The notes under the pieces are model-generated. The model was given only the letters and a program-made list of their open reading frames with translations, ran no database searches and was not told the DNA's origin. A stretch of 41,770 nt of DNA. Source: Streptomyces meridianus. Its GTDB lineage: Bacteria; Actinomycetota; Actinomycetes; Streptomycetales; Streptomycetaceae. The position numbers were made by a program, and so were the translations under genes. Shown in pieces: positions 1 through 7,136 of this stretch (positions are counted from its first letter, which is position 1; every line of letters begins with the position of its first letter). Where the stretch lies: contig NZ_JAMQGM010000054.1 in assembly GCF_023703325.1 (NCBI RefSeq), positions 1 through 41,770 of the forward strand. Direction: 5' to 3'.

Positions 1-2
1 TC

Positions 3-176
3 CGCGTGTGGACGTGCGACTGCGGCACCACACATGACCGCGACGTCAACGCTGCGCGCAACATTCTGGCCGCCGGACTGGCGGTTACAGCCTGTGGAGC
101 GGGTGTAAGACCTCAACGGGAGTCCTCCCGGACGGGGCAACTTGCTGCGAAGCAGGAAACCCTCACTGCGAAGTGA
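3..176 (+). CDS. tnpB: RNA-guided nuclease TnpB of an IS200/IS605-type element, C-terminal end only
   Basis: The reading frame enters from the left window edge and gives 57 residues to a TGA at 174-176. It contains the second half of the TnpB zinc ribbon (CDCG) followed by HDRDVNAARNIL, the conserved RuvC-III segment whose Asp is a catalytic residue. TnpB proteins are RNA-guided DNA nucleases that help IS200/IS605 elements persist; they are the ancestors of Cas12. The frame runs straight into the hairpin-rich right end of the element, as usual for this family, because the guide RNA is made from the tnpB 3' end. Whether the full gene is intact cannot be judged, since the N-terminal part lies outside the window. 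Confidence 0.9.
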   Translation, partial: RVWTCDCGTTHDRDVNAARNILAAGLAVTACGAGVRPQRESSRTGQLAAKQETLTAK

Positions 177-211
177 GGAATCCCCCTCGTTCACGAGGGG
201 GAGGATGTCAA
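140..211 (+). mobile_element. Right end of the IS200/IS605 (IS1341-like) element with nested hairpins
   Basis: Two perfect hairpins lie at the tnpB 3' end: CCTCACT/AGTGAGG around a GCGA loop (161-178) and CCCCCTCG/CGAGGGGG around TTCA (182-201). An imperfect GCT-GCGA-AGC hairpin precedes them. The tail GGATGTCAA is, as I remember it, the usual 3' end of TnpB elements in Streptomyces, so the boundary is placed at about 211. By analogy the transcript across tnpB's end would be the omegaRNA scaffold, with the guide read from flanking DNA just after 211. The hairpins are seen; the exact end and the RNA are inferred. Confidence 0.7.
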
Positions 212-794
212 CCTCGACTGCGACACAGGTTCCGACGACGCGATCCGCCACGCACAGCGCGCCCCTGTCCGAAGCCGACTGCGACGAGTTCGAAAGGATC
301 GGGACTCCCGCCGCCACGGGTGCCGCGAAGCTCGTTCGGCACCGCATCGCACACGATCCGGTGGCCGGCGAGGGGAAGGCGATGTGTCCTCACCCGTCCA
401 CGACCCCCTGTGCGTGGCCTGCCTCGTGCGGCCGGACGTCATCACGGAGAGCGTCGAGGCTTTCGTGCACGTGGAGACGACGGGCAGTCGCACTCTCGGT
501 GAGCTCGTCGTGGACACGCGGCCCTGGTGTCGGGAACCGCCGACCGCGACAGTCGCGCTTCGAGCGTCGGCCGGCGTCTACCGCGACTTCCTTCGGACCG
601 CCTTCCGTGCAGGGGCGGACGTTCCCCGGGCTGCGGGCCGGGACCATCCTGTCTGAGCCCGGGCCCCTCGGCGCAGCCGCCGGGTTCGGTCGGAAGAAGC
701 TCAGCCGCGCTCGCGCAACCGGGCGTTCCGGTCTGACGTTTGCTGTGCCGTATCCGCCGGGCAGCCATGAGGAGCGGCGGAGGGAGGCGGCGGC
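212..794. other. Poorly coding stretch between the IS end and the first chromosomal gene
   Basis: I see no convincing complete gene here apart from the weak candidate at 384-656. A frame from an ATG at 205 also has coding-like third positions until about 380, where the better frame switches. This could mean a decayed gene with a frameshift next to the transposon insertion. No recognisable domain supports either frame. A GAGGGAGG ribosome binding site for the next gene sits at the right end. Confidence 0.4.
384..656 (+). CDS. Possible small hypothetical protein or gene remnant
   Basis: A GTG-started frame of 90 residues with high third-position GC is preceded by AGGGGAAGG four bases before the start. 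The N-terminal half contains two cysteines (residues 10 and 13) and a plausible beta-rich stretch. I recognise no family. The frame may be the C-terminal half of a gene whose N-terminal half lies in another frame upstream (from 205), broken by a frameshift. It could also be a chance open frame, since long spurious frames are common at this GC content. Confidence 0.25.
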   Translation: MSSPVHDPLCVACLVRPDVITESVEAFVHVETTGSRTLGELVVDTRPWCREPPTATVALRASAGVYRDFLRTAFRAGADVPRAAGRDHPV

Positions 795-1181
795 ATGGCC
801 GAGCTGAGGGACGAGAAGGACCGCAACCGGGACTACCGGGCGGGGCAGTTGCACGCGGCGGTGGCCGCTCTGCAGAACATGGCGGGGGTCGGCAGCGGCC
901 GGATGATGAGCCCCGGGTTCGTCTCCCTCGCCGCCACGTCGCCCGGCAGGAACGTGAGGGGCGCCCTGTTCGAGGTCGGCCAGTACCTCGTCAAGGCCGC
1001 CGAGCACTCGAACGGGCGGGGACAGGCCGCGGACGAGATCTTCGCTACCCTGCCGAAGCTGCTGCGCGGCTGCGGCGGGCTCGTGGACGGGCTCGGCGCG
1101 CAGGGGCAGGAGGAGTTCAAGGAGGGTTGCCGGGACCAGTTCGAGGTATACCGCGAGAAGTACGGTTCCGTGGTCGGCTGA
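795..1181 (+). CDS. Hypothetical protein, 128 aa
   Basis: The ATG start has a strong ribosome binding site (GAGGGAGG, seven bases upstream). The protein is soluble, charged at both ends, with a glycine/serine/methionine-rich middle (about residues 30-55) and probable helices before and after. There is no signal peptide, membrane segment or motif I can assign. It converges on the acetyltransferase gene at 1191: the two stop codons are the arms of the palindrome TGAGCGC-A-GCGCTCA (1179-1193), which may act as a short shared terminator. Codon use is like that of its neighbours, so I take it as a real gene of unknown function. Confidence 0.75.
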   Translation: MAELRDEKDRNRDYRAGQLHAAVAALQNMAGVGSGRMMSPGFVSLAATSPGRNVRGALFEVGQYLVKAAEHSNGRGQAADEIFATLPKLLRGCGGLVDGLGAQGQEEFKEGCRDQFEVYREKYGSVVG

Positions 1182-1190
1182 GCGCAGCGC

Positions 1191-1715
1191 TCAACTCGCC
1201 TCCGGCGCGAGCCTTCTGGCGTAGCGGACCTCGGGCACCGGGGTGCCGTCGACCTCGTACGGCTCCTCCACCCCGTCCGGCGCGAACCCCGCCCGCTCGT
1301 AGAACCGGCGGGCCCGCGCGTTCTCCTCCAGCACCCACAGCCGGAGCGCGGAGTGGCCGAGTCGGGGGGCCTCCTCCAGCACGCGTTCCATCAGGGCCCG
1401 CCCGGTGCCCGTGGACAACTGGTCGGGGTGGACGTAGAGCGCGTACAGCTCCCCGTCGCCCGGGCCGGAGTCCTCGTCGCGGCACGGTCCGAACGACGCC
1501 CAGCCCACCACGCGCCCGTCCAGCTCGGCGACGAGGTTCACTCCTCGGCCACGGCCGAAGAACTCCCGACGCCGGGCCGCGTCCTCCGCGACGCTCATGG
1601 CGTCCAGATGGGGCTGCGGCATCAGACCCGCATAGGCGAACTGCCATCCCCGCACCCGGACGGTGGAGACCGCTTCGATGTCGTTCTCGGTCATGGGGCG
1701 TATCCGTGCACGCAT
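1191..1715 (-). CDS. GNAT-family N-acetyltransferase
   Basis: This 174-residue protein should transfer an acetyl group from acetyl-CoA to an amine; the substrate is unknown. The GNAT fold shows in the N-terminal IRPMTENDIEAV strand-helix, the beta-4 strand ELYALYVHP (from about residue 90), the acetyl-CoA loop that follows (STGTGRALM, the place of Q/RxxGxG/A) and the ENARARRFYERAGF segment near the end, which is very typical. I chose the ATG at 1715 rather than the in-frame ATG at 1751 because homologous domains begin with this strand. It is on the same strand as the radical-SAM gene, 63 bases downstream of that gene's stop, so co-transcription is possible. Confidence 0.9.
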   Translation of the reverse strand: MRARIRPMTENDIEAVSTVRVRGWQFAYAGLMPQPHLDAMSVAEDAARRREFFGRGRGVNLVAELDGRVVGWASFGPCRDEDSGPGDGELYALYVHPDQLSTGTGRALMERVLEEAPRLGHSALRLWVLEENARARRFYERAGFAPDGVEEPYEVDGTPVPEVRYARRLAPEAS

Positions 1716-1778
1716 GACCGGCAGCGTAGGGCTCGGGGAGACAGGCAGCACCTGGATAAGAAGACGGACAGCAGTGCC

Positions 1779-2810
1779 TCACATCAGCATCAGCTGGGTG
1801 GCCCCGTCCGCTTCCGGCTCCTGTGCGGGCGGTTCGGGAATGCGTCGCGCGGTACCGGAACGAGACGGCCCGATGCCGAACTCCGTCGCGCACTCGTGGA
1901 CCTGGCGGGTGATCATCCGCTGGTACCAGTGCGGGGCGTACGCGCCGCGGCCGTACATCGTCTCGTAGCGGGACACCAGGTGCGGGTGGTACCGGGCCAG
2001 CCAGGACATGAACCACTCGCGGGCCCCCGGCCGCAGATGCAGCACCAGGGGCGTCACCGAAGTCGCCCCGGCCTCGGCGACAGCGCGCACGGTGGCCCGC
2101 AGTTGCTCCGGGGAGTCGCTGAGGAACGGGATGACCGGCGCCATCAGGACAGCGCACGGGACGCCGTTCTCGTTGAGGGTGCGGCACACCTCCAGCCGTC
2201 GCTCGGGGGACGGGGTGCCGGGTTCGACCGTGCGCCACAGTTCCCGGTCCGTGAAGCCCACCGACACCGAGGTGCCGACCTGTGCCACCTCGGCGGCCTG
2301 CCGGAGCAGGTCGAGGTCGCGCAGGATCAGAGTGCCCTTGGTCAGGATCGAGAAAGGGTTGGCGTAGTCGCGCAGCGCCTCGATGATGCCCGGCATCAGC
2401 CGGTAGCGGCCCTCGGCCCGCTGGTAGCAGTCGACGTTGGTGCCCATTGCGATGTGCTCGCCGGTCCAGCTGCGGGAGGCCAGGCGTCGGCGGACCAGCT
2501 CCGGGGCGTTGATCTTGACGATGATCCGGGAGTCGAAGTCCCGTCCGGTGTCCAGATCGAGGTAGCTGTGGGTCTTGCGCGCGAAGCAGTAGACGCAGGC
2601 GTGGGTGCAGCCGCGGTACGGGTTCACCGTCCATTCGAACGGCATCCGGGAGGCGCCCGGCACGCGGTTCACGATCGACCGGGCGCGGATCTCGTGGAAC
2701 GTGATGCCGCGGAATTCCGGGGTGTCGAACGTGCGGGTGACCGCCTCGGTGTCGAAGAGCGCGGGCTCCCCCGTGGTGGCGGTGTCGTCGCTCAGACCGT
2801 CCCAGCGCAT
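1779..2810 (-). CDS. Radical SAM protein of the Rv2578c family
   Basis: A 343-residue protein with the radical-SAM cluster motif CTHACVYC (Cys68, Cys72, Cys75) that binds a 4Fe-4S cluster and S-adenosylmethionine. The surrounding NPYRGC sequence is typical of the SplB-related group that includes M. tuberculosis Rv2578c. The reaction of that group is unknown; resemblance to spore photoproduct lyase invites a DNA-repair guess but does not prove it. The ATG at 2810 follows AAGGAG at a six-base spacing, so longer upstream frames are rejected. A 13/16 match to the actinobacterial SOS box lies 33 bases upstream, suggesting induction by DNA damage. As I recall, Rv2578c is also reported as a LexA target in M. 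tuberculosis. Confidence 0.9.
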   Translation of the reverse strand: MRWDGLSDDTATTGEPALFDTEAVTRTFDTPEFRGITFHEIRARSIVNRVPGASRMPFEWTVNPYRGCTHACVYCFARKTHSYLDLDTGRDFDSRIIVKINAPELVRRRLASRSWTGEHIAMGTNVDCYQRAEGRYRLMPGIIEALRDYANPFSILTKGTLILRDLDLLRQAAEVAQVGTSVSVGFTDRELWRTVEPGTPSPERRLEVCRTLNENGVPCAVLMAPVIPFLSDSPEQLRATVRAVAEAGATSVTPLVLHLRPGAREWFMSWLARYHPHLVSRYETMYGRGAYAPHWYQRMITRQVHECATEFGIGPSRSGTARRIPEPPAQEPEADGATQLMLM

Positions 2811-2842
2811 GGACGTCTCCTTTCCTCGCACTCCTTTCAAGT

Positions 2843-2858
2843 TAGAACAGATATTCGA
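2843..2858 (-). promoter_or_regulatory. LexA (SOS) box upstream of the radical SAM gene
   Basis: On the minus strand the sequence is TCGAATATCTGTTCTA, matching the actinobacterial consensus TCGAACATATGTTCGA at 13 of 16 positions. The two half-sites (CGAA and GTTC) are correctly spaced. It sits 33-48 bases before the ATG at 2810, where a promoter is expected, so LexA binding would block transcription until DNA damage. It could in principle also serve the divergent SRPBCC gene, which starts 133 bases to the right. Confidence 0.75.
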
Positions 2859-2990
2859 ATGACGCCACCGGGTTTCGGCGAGGCGCCCTGACCTCGATTT
2901 GGGCGTCTCCGCCGCCGGTGATTGGCTTGCGACCGGCACGCACGCATGCCCGGAGAGCCCGGAGTGCCGTCAGAACACGGAGGAACTTCC

Positions 2991-3437
2991 ATGGCGCAGG
3001 TCGAGGCCACGACGGAGCGGATCATCGCGGCGGACCCGGAGGCGGTCTTCGCGGCGCTCGCCGACTACGAGGGGACCCGCGTGTCGCTGCTGCCGGAGCA
3101 CTTCAGCGAGTACGAGGTGCGCGAGGGCGGCAAGGGCGAGGGCACCGTCGTGCACTGGAAGCTCCAGGCGACCAGCAAGCGCGTGCGCGACTGCCTGCTC
3201 GACGTGACCGAGCCGAGCCCCGGCCGCCTCGTCGAGACGGACCGCAACTCCTCGATGGTCACCACCTGGACCGTCACCCCGGCCGGCGAGGGCCGTTCGA
3301 ACGTCGTCGTCTCCACGGTGTGGAACGGGGCCGGCGGCATCGGAGGCTTCTTCGAGCGCACCTTCGCCCCCAAGGGCCTCGGCCGCATCCACGACGCCGT
3401 CCTCGAGCGGCTCGCCGCCGCCACCGAGGCGAAGTAG
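2991..3437 (+). CDS. SRPBCC (START/Bet v1-like) family protein
   Basis: A 148-residue protein with the outline of the SRPBCC helix-grip fold: an N-terminal strand and helix ending in a PEAVFAALADY segment (about residues 16-26), a long antiparallel beta-sheet, and a long C-terminal helix (about residues 120-148). Members bind hydrophobic ligands in a central cavity; many are polyketide cyclases or lipid carriers, but nothing here fixes the ligand. The ATG at 2991 has a GGAGG site at good spacing, so upstream in-frame ATGs are not used. It is transcribed away from the radical-SAM gene and ends in a strong hairpin at 3492. Confidence 0.85.
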   Translation: MAQVEATTERIIAADPEAVFAALADYEGTRVSLLPEHFSEYEVREGGKGEGTVVHWKLQATSKRVRDCLLDVTEPSPGRLVETDRNSSMVTTWTVTPAGEGRSNVVVSTVWNGAGGIGGFFERTFAPKGLGRIHDAVLERLAAATEAK

Positions 3438-3491
3438 ATCGGATCGGGCGGTCCCGCACGCTGCGGTGACCGTCACCGGATCGAGTGGTTT

Positions 3492-3521
3492 CACCTCCGG
3501 TGCCACGATGCACCGGAGGTG
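3492..3521 (+). terminator. Perfect 12-bp hairpin terminator after the SRPBCC gene
   Basis: CACCTCCGGTGC, loop CACGAT, GCACCGGAGGTG. The stem is perfect and GC-rich, 55 bases after the stop codon and without a T-run, as is usual for Streptomyces terminators. Confidence 0.8.
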
Positions 3522-3685
3522 CGCGGCCGGGCGTCGAATGCGCTGATGGGCGCCTGTGAGCGCCCCTCCGGGAAGCCGCCGCTCCGGCTTCCGCCAACTC
3601 CCCCGCCCGCCTGCCGAGTTGCTCAGCTCTGTCGCGTAATGCGAGAAATGAGCACGGGTGCAGGCCGGCTGAGGGGAAACGGTTC

Positions 3686-6160
3686 GTGGGCGGGATCGGC
3701 GTAGACCTGACCGGCGCGGCCGGAGCGGAGAGCGCACTCGACGCGCCCGGACACATCCCGCCGGCTCATACCCCCTCCGGACCGTCCGTCACGGAACCGG
3801 ACCCGGGAACGTCGGCCGACCGCCGCCGCATCCGCCTGGTCTTCGTCGGCCTGATGCTCAGTCTGCTGCTCGCGGCCCTCGACCAGACGATCGTCGCCAC
3901 CGCACTGCCGAAGATCGTCGGAGAACTCCACGGCCTGGAACGGATGTCCTGGGCGGTCACCTCCTACCTGCTGGCCTCCACCGTCGGACTGCCGCTGTAC
4001 GGCAAACTCGGCGACCTCCACGGCCGCAAGCGCATCTTCCTGCTCGCCATCGCCGTGTTCGTCATCGGCTCCGCCCTCGCCGGCCAGTCGCGCACGATGA
4101 ACGAACTCATCGCCTTCCGCGCCGTTCAGGGCATCGGCGGCGGCGGTCTCATGATCGGAATCCAGGCGATCATGGCCGACCTGGTCCCGGCCCGGGAACG
4201 CGGCCGCTACATGGGCCTCATCGGCGCGGTCTTCGGGCTGGCCTCCGTCGCCGGTCCGTTGCTCGGGGGCTTCTTCACCGACCACGCGTCCTGGCGCTGG
4301 TGCTTCTACATCAACGTGCCCTTCGGCCTGGTCACCTTCGCCGTCGTTGCGCTCGTGCTCAAGCTGCCCCGGCCCGCGGTCCGCGCCCGGCTCGACGTGC
4401 TCGGTTCGGTGCTCCTCGCCGCCTGCTCCACCTGCCTCGTGCTGATCACCAGTTGGGGCGGCACGGAGTACGCCTGGGACTCGCGCGTCGTCCTCGGGCT
4501 CGGCGCCGGTGCCGGCGGAACCGCGCTGCTCTTCCTCGTCGCCGAACGCTTCGCCCGCGAACCGGTCATCCCCCTCCGGCTGTTCCGGGACTCCGTCTTC
4601 ACGATCACCGGCCTCGTCGGTGCGGTGGCCGGGGTCGCCCTGTTCGGCGCGGCAGCCTACCTGCCGACGTTCCTGCAGATGGTCGACGGCGCCACCGCCA
4701 CCGAGTCCGGACTGCTGATGCTCCCCATGATGGGCGGCATCGTCGTCACGTCGATCGTCTCCGGCCGGCTCATCAGCCGGACCGGCCGCTACAAGGTCTA
4801 TCCGATCGCCGGCTGCGCCGCGGCCGCGGCCGGAATGGGACTGCTCTCCCGGCTCGACGTGGACACCTCGCGTCTCGAGTACAGCGTGTGGATGGCAGTG
4901 CTCGGTGCAGGACTGGGACTCGTGATGCCGGTGCTCATCCTCGCCGTGCAGAACTCGGTGCCGCCGGCCGACCTGGGGGTCGCCACCAGCGCCAACAACT
5001 ACTTCCGCCAAATCGGTGGTTCGGTCGGCGCCGCGGTCTTCGGGACGCTGTTCACCAACCGGCTGGCGGACCGCCTGATCACCGAGGTGCGGCCGCCGCC
5101 CGGCGTCGTCCTGCCGGATCCGGAGTCGATCACGCCGCAGCTGGTGCACGCCCTGGACGCCCCGCTCCGCGACGGCTACATCCGCGCGTACGCCGAGTCG
5201 ATGCCCCGCATCTTCCTCTACCTGGTTCCGGTTCTCGTCGTCGGCTTCCTGCTCGCCTGCCTGCTCAAGGAGAAACCCCTGGTGTCCCACCACTTCCCGG
5301 CCGAAGCCGTGCTTCCCGCCGAAGCCGTCGAGCCCGTCACCGTGCCCCCCGCCCGCGAGGCCGCGGCATACCCGCACCCGCGGCGGGAGAGCGCCGCGGC
5401 CGCGGGGCTGCCGGTGTGCGGGGCCGTGCGGCACCACGACGGAACGACCGTCCCGCAGGCGGCGTTGACCCTCATCGACGTCGGCGGCCGGCAGATCGGC
5501 CGCGGCGCCTCCGGGCAGGACGGACGGTACGCCCTGAGCACGCCGGGTACCGGTTCGTACGTGCTGATCGCCTCCGCCGGCGGACACCAGCCGCACGCGG
5601 TGACGGTGACCGTGGGCGACCGGCCCGTCGAACTGGACGTCGTCCTCGGCGGGGCCGGGCGGCTCGCCGGAAGCGTCACCACGGCCGACGGCACGCCCGT
5701 GCGGGACGCGGCCGTGACCCTCACCGACGTGCGCGGCGAGGTCGTGGCCTCCACCCGCAGCGGCCGCGAAGGGGCTTATGTCATCGGCGAGTTGGTAGCG
5801 GGGGAGTACACCCTCGCAGCGAGCGCTCCCGCCTACCGGCCGGCCGCCCTGCCGGTCACCGTGCAGGCCGCCCGCGAGACCCGCCAGGACATCGAACTCG
5901 CGGGCGGCGCAGTGCTCCGCGGGACCGTGCGCTCGCACGGAGGACGAGCCGTGGAGGACGCCCGGGTCACCCTGCTGGACGCGGCCGGCAACGTCGTCGA
6001 CTCGCTGACCACCGGCGTGGACGGCGCCTTCCGGTTCGTCGACCTGTCGGCGGGGGAGTACACGGTCGTTGCCGCCGGATACCCGCCCGTGGCCACCGTG
6101 CTCCAGGTGGCGGGCGGCGGGCGCACCGAACGGGACCTGCAACTCGGCCACAAGGACTGA
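3686..6160 (+). CDS. DHA2-type MFS exporter fused to three carboxypeptidase-regulatory-like repeats
   Basis: An 824-residue protein. Residues about 48-530 form a 14-helix drug:proton antiporter of the EmrB/QacA type: LDQTIVATALP with Asp66 in helix 1, motif A GKLGDLHGRKR (106-116), and antiporter motif C, GLIGAVFGLASVAGPLLGG (177-195). After the last helix and a short linker come three tandem repeats of about 80 residues (roughly 573-655, 656-740, 741-822). Each has a G-x-V...A-V-T-L-x-D and DGAYxxxxLxAGEYTLxA pattern, the signature of the transthyretin-like CarboxypepD_reg fold. Ordinary DHA2 exporters stop near residue 500. The GTG start follows GAGGGG. The AT-richer stretch at 3630-3652 is the likely promoter. 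The export substrate is unknown; the peptidase operon lies 139 bases downstream on the same strand. Confidence 0.92.
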   Translation: MGGIGVDLTGAAGAESALDAPGHIPPAHTPSGPSVTEPDPGTSADRRRIRLVFVGLMLSLLLAALDQTIVATALPKIVGELHGLERMSWAVTSYLLASTVGLPLYGKLGDLHGRKRIFLLAIAVFVIGSALAGQSRTMNELIAFRAVQGIGGGGLMIGIQAIMADLVPARERGRYMGLIGAVFGLASVAGPLLGGFFTDHASWRWCFYINVPFGLVTFAVVALVLKLPRPAVRARLDVLGSVLLAACSTCLVLITSWGGTEYAWDSRVVLGLGAGAGGTALLFLVAERFAREPVIPLRLFRDSVFTITGLVGAVAGVALFGAAAYLPTFLQMVDGATATESGLLMLPMMGGIVVTSIVSGRLISRTGRYKVYPIAGCAAAAAGMGLLSRLDVDTSRLEYSVWMAVLGAGLGLVMPVLILAVQNSVPPADLGVATSANNYFRQIGGSVGAAVFGTLFTNRLADRLITEVRPPPGVVLPDPESITPQLVHALDAPLRDGYIRAYAESMPRIFLYLVPVLVVGFLLACLLKEKPLVSHHFPAEAVLPAEAVEPVTVPPAREAAAYPHPRRESAAAAGLPVCGAVRHHDGTTVPQAALTLIDVGGRQIGRGASGQDGRYALSTPGTGSYVLIASAGGHQPHAVTVTVGDRPVELDVVLGGAGRLAGSVTTADGTPVRDAAVTLTDVRGEVVASTRSGREGAYVIGELVAGEYTLAASAPAYRPAALPVTVQAARETRQDIELAGGAVLRGTVRSHGGRAVEDARVTLLDAAGNVVDSLTTGVDGAFRFVDLSAGEYTVVAAGYPPVATVLQVAGGGRTERDLQLGHKD

Positions 6161-6286
6161 GAGCGGGGAGTCGCCCCGGGATCCCGCTGCCCGGTGCCGG
6201 CCGGCTCCCCGCATGCCGGCGCCGCCGCCGGTCCTGCGGGAGAATCCCGATTCCGCCGCAGACCGGCGTGCCGATGCCCGCTGCGA

Positions 6287-6292
6287 TAGAAC
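6287..6292 (+). promoter_or_regulatory. Possible -10 element for a leaderless peptidase-operon transcript
   Basis: TAGAAC lies seven bases before the ATG at 6300, and no Shine-Dalgarno sequence precedes that ATG. Together these suggest a transcript that begins at or next to the start codon, which is common in Streptomyces. No good -35 element was found, so this is tentative. Confidence 0.35.
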
Positions 6293-6299
6293 TGATGCC

Positions 6300-7136
6300 A
6301 TGCCGAAGATCCTCATCTCGGCGGACATGGAAGGCGCCACCGGCGTCACCTGGCCCGCCGACGTACTCCCGGGCAGCGAGCAGTGGCAGCGCTGCCGCCA
6401 CATGTTCACCTCCGACGTCAACGCGGCCGTCGCCGGGCTCTTCGAGGGCGGCGCGGACGAGGTCCTCGTCAACGAAGCCCACTGGACGATGCGGAACCTG
6501 CTGCTCGAGCAGCTGGACGACCGGGCGCAGATGCTCACCGGCCGGCACAAGTCGCTCAGCATGGTCGAGGGCGTGCAGCACGGCGACGTGGACGGCATCG
6601 CCTTCGTCGGCTACCACACCGGCGCCGGCACCGAGGGCGTTCTGGCCCACACCTACCTCGCCAACTCCATCACCGGCGTGTGGGTCGACGGCCGCCGGGC
6701 GAGCGAGGGCCTGCTCAACGCCCTGGTGGTGGCGGAGTACGGGGTTCCGGTGATCCTGGTGACCGGAGACGACCGCACCGTCCTGGACGCCGGGACCTAC
6801 GCCCCGCAGGCCCGCGGCGTGGCGGTCAAGGACTACGTCTCCCGTTACGCGGCCGTGTGCCGGACCCCGGCATGCACGGCGGCTGACATCCGCTCCGCCG
6901 CCAAGGAGGCGGTCGCGCTGGCCGTCCGGCACGAACCCGCCGAGGACGGGCCCTTCACCGTCGAGATCGAGTTCGACGCGGAGCACCTGGCGGGAGCCGC
7001 AACCGTGGTTCCGGGGGTGGAGCACACCGGCGAACGGCGCGTCGCCTACAGTTCGGCCACCATGTACGACGGTATCCGCTGCTTCAAGGCGGTCACCACC
7101 GTCGTCTCATCCGCGGTGGAGGAGCAGTATGGCTGA
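6300..7136 (+). CDS. M55 family D-aminopeptidase (DppA-like)
   Basis: A 278-residue zinc peptidase that removes N-terminal D-amino acids from peptides, as Bacillus subtilis DppA does. Zinc ligands align with Asp9 and Glu11 (ISADMEG), His61 (NEAH) and His106 (VGYHTGAG). His117 (LAHTYL) corresponds to the catalytic histidine of DppA. The usual NDSHGGM segment reads NEAHWTM, a modest departure. It is the first gene of a run of four peptidase genes and its stop codon overlaps the next ATG by eight bases, so translation is probably coupled. No ribosome binding site precedes the ATG. No signal peptide is visible, so it should act in the cytoplasm. Confidence 0.92.
   Translation: MPKILISADMEGATGVTWPADVLPGSEQWQRCRHMFTSDVNAAVAGLFEGGADEVLVNEAHWTMRNLLLEQLDDRAQMLTGRHKSLSMVEGVQHGDVDGIAFVGYHTGAGTEGVLAHTYLANSITGVWVDGRRASEGLLNALVVAEYGVPVILVTGDDRTVLDAGTYAPQARGVAVKDYVSRYAAVCRTPACTAADIRSAAKEAVALAVRHEPAEDGPFTVEIEFDAEHLAGAATVVPGVEHTGERRVAYSSATMYDGIRCFKAVTTVVSSAVEEQYG

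Noticed and set aside
205..381. Plus-strand frame starting with ATG right after the IS end
   Set aside because: Coding-like base bias but no ribosome binding site, no domain, and the bias moves to another frame near 384; kept only as a hint of a broken gene.
3535..3539. CGAAT that could be a SigK-type -10
   Set aside because: No GACCAATCC at the required distance upstream; the five bases alone are expected by chance.
3623..6598. 991-codon open frame on the minus strand
   Set aside because: It lies antisense to the MFS exporter and the start of the D-aminopeptidase gene, both with clear domains. The translation is low-complexity Gly/Asp/Glu/His text typical of the complementary frame of GC-rich genes.
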